From Antedon mediterranea (taxonomy: Eukaryota; Echinodermata; Crinoidea; Comatulida; Antedonidae): a stretch of 64,000 bases of DNA. The notes beneath the pieces were generated by a model. That model worked only from the letters and a program-made list of their open reading frames with translations. It searched no databases and had not been told where the DNA came from. The translations under genes and the position numbers were made by a program. The stretch is taken from contig NC_092678.1 of the NCBI RefSeq assembly GCF_964355755.1, positions 705,922 to 769,921 of the forward strand, written 5' to 3'. Below, in pieces: positions 48,145 to 59,708 of the stretch; position 1 is the stretch's first letter, and every line of letters starts with the position of its first letter.

Positions 48145-49000
48145 GTTGGCACCGTTGACTTGACCTCTGTCTCAAAGGTCACTACACAGTACAGATACAG
48201 TTATGGGAGGCTAAAAATAGCACGAAATGTGAAATGTATGCTACACTCTGAGTATCATGCTGGATGTAGAGGGCGATATAGGAAAATGAATTTATTATCA
48301 AAAAGTTAGATTAGGCCATAAGTTGAATAATAAGATGTGTATGCTAGATTTTATCCTAGACTTTGCGAAATTATTATCATTAATTCTACGTGGTGTCGTC
48401 GAACAAGCTGCAATGTCCCCTACAATTCGATTTCTACCCAATTATTTTTGAGGAAAAAACAAAGATTGGTCTTAATTCATAACACCATTTTTACATAATT
48501 ACTTCAACAAGTAATTTAATCAATTCAACTCCAATTAAGCATTGCATTGCCATAGCAACTATGGTTGCCATATTGTAACATTTAAAAAATAATTACAAAA
48601 ATATTAAGATATATTTTATTTATATTGTGAATCATTTACCGTCAGTCCCAGTAGCCTACATCACAATATTTATTATATATCATTTCTACAAATTATTTCA
48701 ATAAAAATGTCTCTTTTTAAAACTTTTTAAAAAATATTAAATCAAGTTTTCCTATATAGATATTATTATTTTGTCGTGTAGCAAAGGTACTTTGACGAAA
48801 TGTGTGAAAATGTTGACTTAACTCATTCATATTGCAAGGGGATACTGAACTACACACGTATCATTAAGTGTGATCCTTTGTTAATTAGCACAACTTTTTG
48901 TTTTGGCGCACCACGCGACTAAGCGGTGATTGAGATTTGCACGTAATCATTTGATTCTGAGCGTACGTATAGAATGACTTTACACTTGAATCGTGTATGC
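48145..49000. other. Spacer between transporter C and pseudogene D
   Basis: From about 48530 to 48840 the sequence matches the flank downstream of transporter E (56570-56870), including TATATCATTTCTACAAATTA and GTAGCAAAGGTAC. The duplication unit therefore included 3' flanking DNA. Confidence 0.6.
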
Positions 49001-50272
49001 CTATATTACAGATTCAGTTACGGATTTAGGACCACCGGCGGCCGTGTGAATATCTCTGTCGATCTTATATTTTAAATAGGAAAATCTTGGCAGCACTTGG
49101 AACAAAAAGGCAACGAAGAATAGTGATCCCATAGCGAAGAAGGCGGTGTTGTACGAACCAGACACGTCATAGATCCACCCTGAAACAATAAACATAATAA
49201 AACAAAACTGTTAGGTCTAGTTAGCGAATGATTGCAAACGGTATACTTTTTTAAAGGGTCTTTCTCACTTGTTGCGGCGAAAAGAAACATCGACGTTCGA
49301 TTTACCGGACAGGAACTGGTGTAAAACACCCTTAAAGCTTGGTTCCCACTAGAACGTAACGCAAGGACTTAAACGCAACGCAAGCGTTTTAACCAATGAC
49401 AAGCGAAGTTAAGCTTGGTTCCCACTAGAACGTAACGCAAGGACGTAAACGCAACGCAAGCGTTTTAACCAATGACAAGCGAAGTTATAGACAGTTAGCA
49501 ATCACAAGCGAATAAGCCATCGCTTGTGATTGGTCAATTCATTTGCGTTGCGTTACGTCCTTGCGTTGCGTCGCTAGTGGGAACCACGCTTAAGTCAGTT
49601 TATGGTATATTATGAGGTAAAACTTTCCATTGCTCACCTGTAAAGAACCCGCCAACCACACCCGCGGGTGCAGTGGTAAAAAGCAGCACACCCATCGATT
49701 TAGGAAAGTTTCGAACTCCAACAATTTCTCTCGAAATAAGGTAAATAAGCGGAACGGAACCAATAGACCATCCAAAAAGCAAAACAATTGCAGCTAAATA
49801 CACGTAACGTGTGCAAAATGGTATCAAGAACGTACATACACTCGCCGTTAACAACATTAAAGAGAACAGTTTGTTTGATGTGATTAAGTTTAGTTTAATC
49901 GGAACTCCGTTAAACAGCCGACTTACGATGTTACCAATACCGAAAATTGTCATTAAAAGTGCCGCGTTATGCTCAGATATACCGATGTCTACGGCATGGG
50001 ATACAAGATGGTATATAGCACCCGCAAACGATATAAAAAGTACATTCGACACAATCAACAGAAATCCAAAGAGAGGATACGTTAGCGGTAACTTTAAATA
50101 CTCTTTCAGTAATTCTTTTGTTCCTTTTTTCTCCTCAATTATCTCATTTTCGTCATCATCATCAGTGCGTACTTCTATAAACGTCTGTTCTTCTAAATAA
50201 ATAGTCTTTTTTTTTCGTGGTTTTGATTGTTTTCGGATCTTTGAAAATAACTACACTAATGACAGTTGCATG
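49001..50272 (-). pseudogene. SLC16-like transporter D, truncated and frameshifted
   Basis: Only the last two exons remain: 50272-49638 (3' three-quarters of exon 3, donor GTGAGC) and 49179-49001 (complete exon 4). Similarity to C stops abruptly after the codons for the TM5-TM6 region (LHATVI-like, read as LHATV here), and exons 1, 2 and the start of exon 3 are absent upstream. Within the remaining exon 3 an A-run has nine bases where C has eight, shifting the frame in the inter-lobe loop; downstream the frame is intact (ISEHNAALLMTIFGIGNIVS). A MITE (50289) lies 17 bp beyond the break. Recently dead, since exon 4 is still open. Confidence 0.88.
49335..49592. mobile_element. MITE family M2 with an internally duplicated left arm
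   Basis: The left arm AAGCTTGGTTCCCACTAGAA occurs twice (49335 and 49412), each followed by AAGCGTTTTAACCAATGACA. There is one right arm ending CGCTAGTGGGAACCACGCTT. It sits in the intron between the two remaining exons of pseudogene D. Confidence 0.85.
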
Positions 50273-50288
50273 CAATTTATTACCATTA

Positions 50289-50727
50289 GGCCAAATAAAA
50301 AAACATACTTGTTAAGCGTGAGACCAAATCATGCTTCTCGCGATAGGGAATTTCCTGGATAGATGAGTCGAGCGAGAGACGGCGGATGGCCGATGAGTGA
50401 GGTTGGGGTAGCACCTTGGACGGATTAGTTAGCCTAAGGCCTACAATTTCGCTTGGTGGCAATTAAATTTAATGTTTTAATTACGTCTGGATATAAACAA
50501 TACAAAACTCAATTTTGTCATAAGCAATAATATTTCATACATAGTCAATTTTGTTCTGTTTCGCATTTTAAAAGTTTGACGTTTCGTCCTAAAAAAGTGG
50601 GGCAAAACGTCCACCGCGCAAAAATATACCTCTATAAAAAGTAAAAAAACAAACAAAAAAACCGTCCCCCCGCCCCTGAAAATTTATGAGGGTGTGACGC
50701 TTAACAAGTATATTTTTTTATTTGGCC
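50289..50727. mobile_element. TIR element of 439 bp with TTA target duplication
   Basis: GGCCAAATAAAAAAACATAC is mirrored by GTATATTTTTTTATTTGGCC, flanked by TTA on both sides (50286-50288 and 50728-50730). A TWA duplication is typical of PIF/Harbinger elements; no protein is coded. Inner phrases AGCG/CGCTTAACAAGT also pair. Confidence 0.85.
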
Positions 50728-50730
50728 TTA

Positions 50731-51999
50731 TGTTATAGGCGTCACTTTACTGATATCGTTTTTCTCTTTAAGATTTTCAATTCTAATATTTTTAGGCCAA
50801 ATCATAATTGTGCGTATAGTTTTGTATTTCCGATGGGTGTAGTAGGCCTACTATATTTATCTTCATTTCCGTACGTCCGTAAATTAGGCCGAATTTCCGT
50901 AGTATTATGGACGTTCCGGAATTTGAACCGTGTTATACCGGTAGCAGAGCAATGTTTGCTTCTTTCAGCAAATGTCCTATCATTATTTTCTTTGTTTTAT
51001 TTTGGAGTGTAGTTTAAAACAACACTTTTGTAAAGTATATAGTGGATAAATAAAAATGAATTTTTGGAAATTGTGGTTTTTAACATCTGACTTTATTTAG
51101 CATTTAGGCCTAATTCAAAATAATACATAATACGTTTTGCTAAATATATTTATAGCATATTTTTGGTATAACTTTTTAAAATTATTAATTGATAATTAAT
51201 TTACATTAATTGAGTACAGTTATTAGAATGTATTACCGTACCAAAAGTACCTTCATCGGGGACTTCCCCGTGATATTCTCATTGAACGAAAAAAAAAAAT
51301 GTTATCTTATATTGTTAGTCGCGTATGTTTTATTAACGGCGGAATAATAGGCTACAATCCTTTGCTTTGCTTTGTTTGCCCGAACCATAAAACCCTGGCC
51401 TGATTTATATCTACTCGCAATGCACATAGGTGGTCTAAAGCCAACCGTTAAGGGGATACAGGGTTTTAAAATGGTATAGTAAATAGCGGCCATTTTGAAT
51501 TTATGCTAATTAACTCACTTCCTGGCGTTCAATTTTGGTAAACGTTGGAAATGATGTTCATTTCAACAATGAGAATGTTAAGAAACTTGTTTTCCTGCAG
51601 TTTGTAAATTGTTCGCATATATAATGTCATTTAAGCAGTTATAACACAATATATGACGTCACAACTACCATATTACGTCATAGGTAAGTCATATGGGAAT
51701 TTAAATATGCTAATTAGAATGTTTAATATCACATTTATATCTACTCGTAATGCACTTAGGTGGTCTAAATCCAATCCAAAAAATAAATAAAAACCAACTT
51801 CCCGATGTCCGATTTTGGTAAACTTTGGATATGATATTTAATAAATAAATGTTGACTTTTTGGTTAAACCAGTTGACAAGTACGTTTCAGCTACTTTCAG
51901 AGTAGCCTTGGGCACGCAAATAACGTTGACATGATGTTCTGTCATTCGTCATAGTTCGGTGAATGACGCCATCTCTCGTCTGATGTTCAACTTTCTGCT
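50731..51999. other. Spacer, with a dispersed phrase repeated twice
   Basis: ATTTATATCTACTCG(C/T)AATG followed by CAC(A/T)TAGGTGGTCTAAA occurs at about 51404 and 51737, each near an AACTTCC(C/T)G and TTTTGGTAAAC phrase. This suggests two copies of a roughly 330-bp unit. No gene is recognised. Confidence 0.5.
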
Positions 52000-52004
52000 G
52001 GTGT

Positions 52005-52150
52005 ATATTCGTTCGTTCGTTCGTTCGTTTTTATTTCACAATGCATCAAACTTAATATTTTTACATAATAAGTATTAAATAAAAAAATGCAAAGCCTGGA
52101 AAAGACCAAATAAGCTCAATATAGAGCTTTAAGCCTGGTTTCACCAGTAC
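52005..52150 (-). mobile_element. Non-LTR element 3' tail with (ACGA)n end
   Basis: Read on the minus strand, CATTGTGAAATAAAAACGAA leads into tandem CGAA repeats at 52034-52012, the sort of simple-repeat tail left by LINEs. The upstream part AAGCTCTATATTGAGC is palindromic. Confidence 0.45.
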
Positions 52151-52216
52151 AAAATACACTAATAATTGTATCAATTACAATAGACAATAATTAAATATTA
52201 ATTAAAGTAGTAGAAA

Positions 52217-52262
<46 letters not shown>
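52217..52262. repeat. (TA)n microsatellite
   Basis: An uninterrupted alternating TA tract followed by a T-run. Confidence 0.97.
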
Positions 52263-52271
<9 letters not shown>

Positions 52272-52514
52272 TATATTTTTTTTATACACAATTACGCTAC
52301 AGGACAATACAAACACAACAAGAGGACAAACGTAAAGGGTATAGTATATGTACTATCATATATACTTGCAGGAGGTGAGACAAAAAAAAAGTTTGATGAA
52401 AAAGTTTTATTAATACGATCTGTATATAGATATTGTACGAGGTAAGGTTGCTAGTATTTTAAAAACCACCACAAACAAATATCACAAAAGAACAACATTC
52501 AGCCATACATAGCC

Positions 52515-52838
52515 TAAAAAAAGACAAAAACTACAGATAAAGGCAGAGCTACGGTGATCATGAACACCCCTGATTACAAACGTAAGGTAAACACTATGAT
52601 GAAAGATGGGGATGTTTACGAAAAACTTAAAAAGGACCCTACAAAGAAATACAAGAGAAACCTTGTGGAAATCCTAAACAGATTACTAGAAGAAAAGAAA
52701 ATAACATATCAATGGAAAACCAAACTCTTCCCCACTGCAGAAATCATCCCACGATTATACTGCACACCTAAAATCCACAAACAGAACAATCCATTACGCC
52801 CAATCGTAGACAATATTAACAAAATACATTTATTTTAA
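52515..52838 (+). mobile_element. Penelope-like element fragment (N-terminal RT region)
   Basis: An open stretch reading KTTDKGRATVIMNTPDYKRK, then a charged segment, then IIPRLYCTPKIHKQNNPLRP and IVDN before a stop. The DKG...VI...DY block followed by PRLY..PKIHK...PLRPIV is the conserved entry to the reverse transcriptase of Penelope-like elements. The RT core and GIY-YIG endonuclease are missing, so it is a dead fragment. Confidence 0.75.
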
Positions 52839-53490
52839 AACAGCACGCATAGGGACATTTAAATCGCTTCCTATATGCAATGTCGCAAATTGTCGCAGCC
52901 AAATTTGGTATTAACGTAAAGCTCAAGCATCGCTCGAAATACTAATGTCAAAATTAGCGCGCGAATCAACGCGAATTCAAACTATTTTAGTGGTTTTACT
53001 TTAAAAATACGATTTTTTGGCTATATTTAGTGACTTTTAACCCAAAAATAAAGCAATAATAGAAATTTTATTTTTACTTCCTAATATGATTAATAACAGA
53101 CAACAATTCCATGCAGTATCAAATCCATTGCTTTTTTCTAGAAAAAATAACAGCGAATTTATCAAAACTGTTCTTTTTGCTAATTTTAAGTGAAATGTCA
53201 TGGTTTCTTCCAGTTTCCATAGTTACAAGACACTATTAAAATTTACAAAATATAAAATTATTACCGGTAGTGGATTTATAAAATTTAAGATGTCTTCTTC
53301 CTAATTCAACATTTACCAATTTGGACTTTTGGCACACTTTGAATTAATTCTGGCTCGCTGTGCATCGGTGCTAAATTTGGTCCACTGGAGCAGATACCGC
53401 TAGTACTATTTCTATTTCGGAAGTAAATAAGGGCATAAATGGCGCTCCGTAGAAGTAGAGAATGCTCGATCGTCGAAATGACGCTCTGAA
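52839..53490. other. AT-rich spacer, nothing recognised
   Basis: No coding frame with family resemblance, no tandem array. Confidence 0.4.
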
Positions 53491-54412
53491 TATACGTGTT
53501 ATGCGCGATTTGAACGATTTTCGCAATTTAAAATTGCGCAAAGAATTCTTGCGCAATTTGAAATTGCGCAAGGATTTTCTTGCGCAATATTAAATTGCGC
53601 AATCAACTTGCGCAAGAATTCTTTGCGCAAGAAAATCCTTGCGCAATTTCAAATTGCGCTGCACAATTTGTAAATTGCTCAAGATAGTTCTTGCGCAATA
53701 TGACACCTTTGCGCAATTTGAAAACGAACTGTTATTTTTATTATTGTACTCATTGTTGTTGAGAATGGTACCGAAAGGTTAGTCTTTTTTGTCATTAAAT
53801 TTAATTTTTAAGTTAAATAGTAAACGTCTAATAATTCGTAATAATTATTGTTTCTAAAAAAAATCCAATCGTTATTAGTCTTATTAATCGTCATTAGTAC
53901 TGATATTTGAATTGAAATTATTATATTACTATTGGTATTTATTTATGCCTTCTCCTCATATTATGTGTGAATATGGTAATTTATAGAACCATTGGGAATT
54001 CGAGATTTTTTTTATTCGGAAAAAAAAACCCGGGAGGGAGGCTCCCGGGAGGGAGGCAGGCTCCCGGGAGGGAGGCAGGCTCCCGGGAGGGAGGCAGGCT
54101 CCCGGGAGGGAGGCTCCCGGGAGGGTAAGGAGGCTCCCGGGAGGGTAAGGAAATGCGATATTATCTTTAATTTTGAATCATTCTTAGTAATTACTAAAAA
54201 AATATGGGTGTGCATGATTTCACAATCTGTCGAAAAACCTTGCGCAATTTGCAGATTACTTGCGCAATTTAATACGTTGCTTGCGCAATTTGAAACACAT
54301 GTTTCAATTCAAAATGCGCAAGGAATTTTTTGCGTAATTTTAAATTGCGCAAGAAAAACCTTGCGCAATTTCAAATTGCGCAAATCGTTCAAATCGCGCA
54401 TAACATACGTAC
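53491..54412. mobile_element. Foldback-type element built of TTGCGCAA repeats
   Basis: The left arm TACGTGTTATGCGCGATTTG and the right arm CAAATCGCGCATAACATACG are inverted repeats. Both arms continue as arrays of AATTTGAAATTGCGCAAG-type units in both orientations. The centre at 54030-54150 is a G-rich array of about 20-bp units (GGGAGGGAGGCAGGCTCCC). No transposase is seen. Confidence 0.8.
54030..54150. repeat. G-rich minisatellite inside the foldback element
   Basis: Five to six units around AGGCTCCCGGGAGGG, each containing the palindrome CTCCCGGGAG. G-runs of three every few bases could form quadruplexes. Confidence 0.9.
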
Positions 54413-54789
54413 CTCTAAATGCACGAAATGTATGTCGTCACTGTAGACATAGAGGGCGACATACGAAAATGAATACTTTATTTTATTTATCGGCTCTGGA
54501 TTTGGCCAAAATAAAATCAGAATATTTAATGATCGCGCAAATTATGGTCATGACACGGTTGAGTCAGACACTAATCTTATCATCGATATAACAAGCTGCG
54601 AGATAGGCGACACTTTATTTAATACCTCTCAGCGACCGGGTGACGTTGGAAATTTGACTAATATTAGTATTAGTTAATATAGGTTAAAAGATTTGCCGTT
54701 CCGAATTATTTCCCAATAAATACTTGAATGAAGGGGGTGGCGGCGCCGCGAGGGAGGGGACGGTATATACGAGTATACCACCACAGCAC

Positions 54790-56518
54790 AAACAGTGTCG
54801 AGGAAGGGGTGTATTTAACACCACATCGCAAACAGTTTCGAGGGGAGGGGTATGATTAAAACCAGCGCAAACATAGTGTCGAGGGGAGGGGTGTGATTAA
54901 AACCAGTGCAAACACAGTGTCGAAGGAGGGGTGTGATTAAAACCAGCGCAAACACAGTGTCGAGGGGAGGGGTGTGATTAAAACCAGCGCAAACACAGTG
55001 TCGAGGGAGGGGTGTGATTAAAACCAGCGCAAACAGTGTCAAGTGAGGGGTGTGATTAAAACCAGCGCAAAAACAGTGTCGAAGGGGGGGGGGGAGGGGT
55101 AATTAAAACCAGCGCAAACACAGTGTCGAGGGAGGGGTGTGATTAAAACCAGCGCAAACACAGTGTCGAGGAAAGGGGTGTGATTAAAACCAGCGCAACC
55201 ACAGTGTCGAGGGGAGGGTTGTAATTAAAACCAGCGCAAACACAGTGTCGAGGGAGGGGTGTGATTAAAACCAGCGCAAACACAGTGTCGAGGGAGGGGT
55301 GTGATTAAAACCAGCGCAACCACAGTGTCGAGGGGAGGGTTGTAATTAAAGCCAGCGCAAACACAGTGTCGAGGGGAGGTTGATTAAAACCTGCGCAAAC
55401 ACAGTGTCGAGGGGAGGGTTGTAATTAAAGCCAGCGCAAACACAGTGTCGAGGGGAGGTTGATTAAAACCTGCGCAAACACAGTGTCGAGGGGAGGGGTG
55501 TGATTAAAACCAGCGCAACCACAGTGTCGAGGGAGTGGTGTGATTAAAACCAGCGGAAACACACTGTCGAGAGGAGGGTGTGATTAAAACCAGCGCAAAC
55601 ACAGTGTCGAGGGGAGGTTGATTAAAACCAGCGCAAACACAGTGTCGAGGGGAGGTTGATTAAAACCAGCGCAAACACAGTGTCGAAGGAGGGGTGTGAT
55701 TAAAACATGCGCAAACAACACAGTGTCAAGGGGAGGGGTGTGATTAAAACCAGCGCAACCACAGTGTCGAGGGAGTGGTGTGATTAAAACCAGCGCAACC
55801 ACAGTGTCGAGGGGAGGGTTGTAATTAAAGCCAGCGCAAACACAGTGTCGAGGGGAGGTTGATTAAAACCTGCGCAAACACAGTGTCGAGGGGAGGGTTG
55901 TAATTAAAGCCAGCGCAAACACAGTGTCGAGGGGAGGTTGATTAAAACCTGCGCAAACACAGTGTCGAGGGGAGGGGTGTGATTAAAACCAGCGCAACCA
56001 CAGTGTCGAGGGAGTGGTGTGATTAAAACCAGCGGAAACACACTGTCGAGAGGAGGGTGTGATTAAAACCAGCGCAAACACAGTGTCGAGGGGAGGTTGA
56101 TTAAAACCAGCGCAAACACAGTGTCGAGGGGAGGTTGATTAAAACCAGCGCAAACACAGTGTCGAAGGAGGGGTGTGATTAAAACATGCGCAAACAACAC
56201 AGTGTCAAGGGGAGGGGTGTGATTAAAACCAGCGCAACCACAGTGTCGAGGGAGTGGTGTGATTAAAACCAGCGGAAACACACTGTCGAGAGGAGGGTGT
56301 GATTAAAACCAGCGCAAACACAGTGTCGAGGGGAGGTTGATTAAAACCAGCGCAAACACAGTGTCGAGGGGAGGTTGATTAAAACCTGCGCAAACACAGT
56401 GTCGAGGGGAGGGGTGTGATTAAAACCAGCGCAAACACAGTGTCGAGGGGAGGTTGATTAAAACCAGCGCAAACACAGTGTCGAGAGGAGGGTGTGATTA
56501 AAACCAGCGCAAACAGAG
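54790..56518. repeat. Minisatellite of about 39 bp, roughly 44 copies, with 479-bp higher order
   Basis: Units read GATTAAAACCAGCGCAAACA + CAGTGTCGAGGGGAGGGGTGT, with a shorter form lacking GGGTGT. Variants (GCGGAAACACACTG, AACATGCGC) recur 479 bp apart, for example around 55548 and 56027. The minus-strand frames with ALVLITPLPRHC come from the unit. Confidence 0.97.
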
Positions 56519-57020
56519 GGTATTATTTTTTACATGCTTCAGCAAGAATGATTAGTTATTTAATCAATAATTAACTCCAATTAACCCTAGCATTGTCATC
56601 TGGTTATACATATGGTACAATTTATTCCGTCACACTAATTATAAAACTATGTAGATATTCGAGTTGTTTGTTTCTAGTTGTGATTCATTCACCTTTCTCT
56701 AATAATCTTAGTATTATATATCATTTCTACAAATAATTTCAATAAAAAATAGTTTTTTATCCAGCACAATATTAAGTTTGTCATATATGTAGATATTTAT
56801 TATTCTGTCGTAGCAAAGGTACGAAATGTGTAAAATCTTTGATTAATTCATATTGCACATTGACAATTTTGAATTACAGTACTGTAGTACCAATCAGGCT
56901 TCCGTTTTTGGTTTTTTTTGCGGCAATTGAATTCTGTACATACGTTTCTGAGAATAAAATTACTTTTTGACTCGAAAGCTGCGTAGTGGCAAAAGTACAG
57001 GATTTTAACCAAAAGACGTC
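56519..57020. other. 3' flank of transporter E
   Basis: Homologous to 48530-48840 beside pseudogene D. No separate gene. Confidence 0.6.
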
Positions 57021-59437
57021 TTATATTACAGTTTCAGTCGCAGACGTAGCAGCATCGGCGGCCGTGTATATATCTCTTATCTTATATTTTGAGTAAATTC
57101 TCGGCAGCACTTGAAACAAAAAGGCAACGAAGAACAGTGATCCCATAGCGAAGAAAGCGGTGTTGTACGAACCAGACACGTCATAGATCCACCCTGAAAC
57201 AACAAACATTTATTTGAGGTTTGTAAATACTGTAGCCTATAAGTCGGCCTATTATATACAGTAAAGATATCTAATATTAACTATTTATATATCGTATTGA
57301 GATTATTAATCTTCCTCCTACCTGTAAAGAAACCACCAAGAACACACGAGGGCGCAGTGCTGAACAGTAACACACCCATCGCTTTGGGAAAGTTCCGAAC
57401 TCCAACAATTTCCCTCGAAATAAGGTAAATAAGTGGTAAAGATCCAACCGACCATCCAATAAGAAGAATAGTTAAAACTAAATACACGTAACGTGTGCAA
57501 AATGGTATCAAGAACGTACATACACTCGCCGTTAATAACGTTAAAGAGAGCAGTTTGGATGACGTAATTAAGTTGAATTTAATCGGAACTCCGTTAAACA
57601 GTCGACTTACGAGGTTACCAATACCGAAAATTGTCATTAAAAGTGCCGCGTTATGCTCAGATATACCGATGTCTACGGCATGCGATACAAGATGGTAGGC
57701 AGTACCAATAAACGATACAAAGAAAAAATTCGCTACAATCAAAAGAAATCCAAAAAGAGGATATGTCAGTGGTAACTTTAAATACTCCTTCAGTAATTCT
57801 TTTGATCCTTTTTCCTCCTCCATTATCGCCTTCTTGTCATCATCATCAGCGCGTACTTCAATAAACTTCTCATCTTCTAAACAAATAGTCTTTCTTTCCG
57901 TTGTTTTTGGATCTTTGAAAATAACTACGCCAATGAGAGTTGCATGGAGTACACAGGCCCCTAGGAGTAGTAGAGATCCTCTCCAGCCATACATTGGTCT
58001 TAGTACGTTTATTAAGAAAGGAAATGCGATCAAGCCAACAGCCGTTCCTGCCGTAACAACACCGTTAGCAATTGAGATATTCTCGTCACAGCTAATTCCT
58101 ATGTACGCAACCGTGTTTGTATATGCCACGGAAACACCAAAACCTGCAAATATATAAAATAAAAACGAAAAAAAGCACATAATTTTACATTTAACTGAAA
58201 TCTTTGAATTTAATCCATTGCTCAAATCCGCTATCGGTAAATTGACTTAACGAATGAACGTGATCGCGACGCAACTATTGGCCAATCACAACGCGATGGA
58301 CCATCCATCGTTTGTGATTGGTCGACTCAATTGCATTGCAACTATATCGTTGTTGCGTAGGAAATAGGCTACTTCCTGTAGGAACTATTGTGAAAGGGAA
58401 TGCGATTATACAGCAGAAAAAGCTGTAAAAAGAATAGACTTACCTGTAACAAACGAATGACTGATAAATAATTGCCAAACAGATTGAACTCGAGATGACA
58501 AGATAAGACCACCTGATGTTAGTAATGTACCCAACATTATAGTTCGTCTATATCCAATTTTGAGGACGATTAACGTGCCAATCGGACCTATAGAAAAAAA
58601 CAGAAAATATAGAAAAGAAAATCACTTATAAATAATGACTAATCTAATTGTTTACTTGTATCAGAAGACTGGTCGTCGTTCACATTTATGTTAGGCGTGG
58701 ACATTGTATAGGTCAATCAAAGCGACCTTGATCAGTTTGACCCGTCCGGTCCAGGCAGGGAGTTGTAATCCCTGGTCCAGGTAATCCTTTATCCTCTTAT
58801 TTCCGTATTATAAATTATTACATTTTTCTATTTCCTTTAAAAAAATATAATTCAGATATCCTAAATAAAACAGAATGATTGAATAGGGCCTACCATCCAA
58901 TACACCAGTGCACAGGGTAGGCTCACATTATTCGGCGATTACGTACGTATAATACGTTTACATTATACTATAGTATATCAATGCAAGGAGGCCTACATTT
59001 GATATAGGCTAGTTTACCACTTTTTCTGACTGCATTATTTAATATAATGCTACAGACTTGGTTCCAGTCAAATTCTATTAAATATGGCTATAGGCCTACA
59101 CATGCCATGTTTGGTTACATTATGATTTGTTTTTAGTTCCGACAATTAGGCCTAAAAAAAGGTACAACGTTAGCTAAATTATTTACGTAAAAAGTACAAT
59201 TTAATTACCGAATAAGTTGATATTAGTAGCAAGTAGACTGGAAGCTGCTCCCAACACTCCCAACCCTGCATTTAATTCGTCTGCTAAGTCATTGAGATAA
59301 ACACCAAAACATAAAGTAAGTCCATCAGTTAAAATCAAAACAATATGCGCACCGATCACCAAGACAACGGTTCTCAGCAGAGATGCTTTTCTTTCTTCTG
59401 TTTCCTTCATGTTTTCGGCAACACTACGTTGTTCCAT
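57021..59437 (-). CDS. SLC16-like major-facilitator transporter E
   Basis: Four minus-strand exons: 59437-59209, 58587-58444, 58143-57322, 57193-57021 (1368 nt, 455 aa), introns phase 1. The most compact copy (2.4 kb). Seen: MEQRSVAENM start, TM1 LTDGLTLCFGVYLNDLADEL, loop motif KIGYRRT, CDENISIANGVVTAGTAVGL, YGWRGSLLLLGACVLHATLI, loop RADDDDKKAIMEEEKGSKEL, TIFGIGNLVSRLFNGVPIKF, IYLISREIVGVRNFPKAMG and the last exon GWIYDVSGSYNTAFFAMGSL. The exon 1 donor GTAATT is weak, but frame and homology support it. Twelve-helix membrane transporter; substrate unknown. Exon 1 is nearly identical to that of C. Confidence 0.93.
58245..58370. mobile_element. Diverged M2-like palindrome in intron 2 of transporter E
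   Basis: TTGGCCAATCACAACGCGAT is paired with CATCGTTTGTGATTGGTCGA, between GATCGCGACGCAAC and GTTGTTGCG. It keeps the inverted CCAAT boxes. Confidence 0.55.
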
Positions 59438-59708
59438 TGCAATCAAAATCAACTACTACGACGTCAATTATGATCGATTATTTTGTCAATGACACGGCAT
59501 AGCCGCCATGATTGCACACACAATAGACACTTGATATTAGTGTTTGTCTTCCACCGTTCAATCAACTAACAAATTCATATACAGTAGATGACAATTAACC
59601 TTATCAAACCTTGATAACGGATTCGAACAAATTAGCCTATAACAGACCACGATTATATTGCGTCATATCCGTTTTGCGCACAGAACATATTCACTTTAAC
59701 AGAAATCT
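59438..59708. other. Upstream region of transporter E
   Basis: Presumed promoter side. No motif is firm enough to call. Confidence 0.4.

Noticed and set aside
53992-54591. 199-codon plus-strand frame
   Set aside because: It crosses a G-rich repeat core and the right arm of the foldback element; composition is that of the repeats.
54815-56281. Minus-strand frames with ALVLITPLPRHC repeats
   Set aside because: They are products of the 39-bp minisatellite; identical copies 479 bp apart reflect block duplication.
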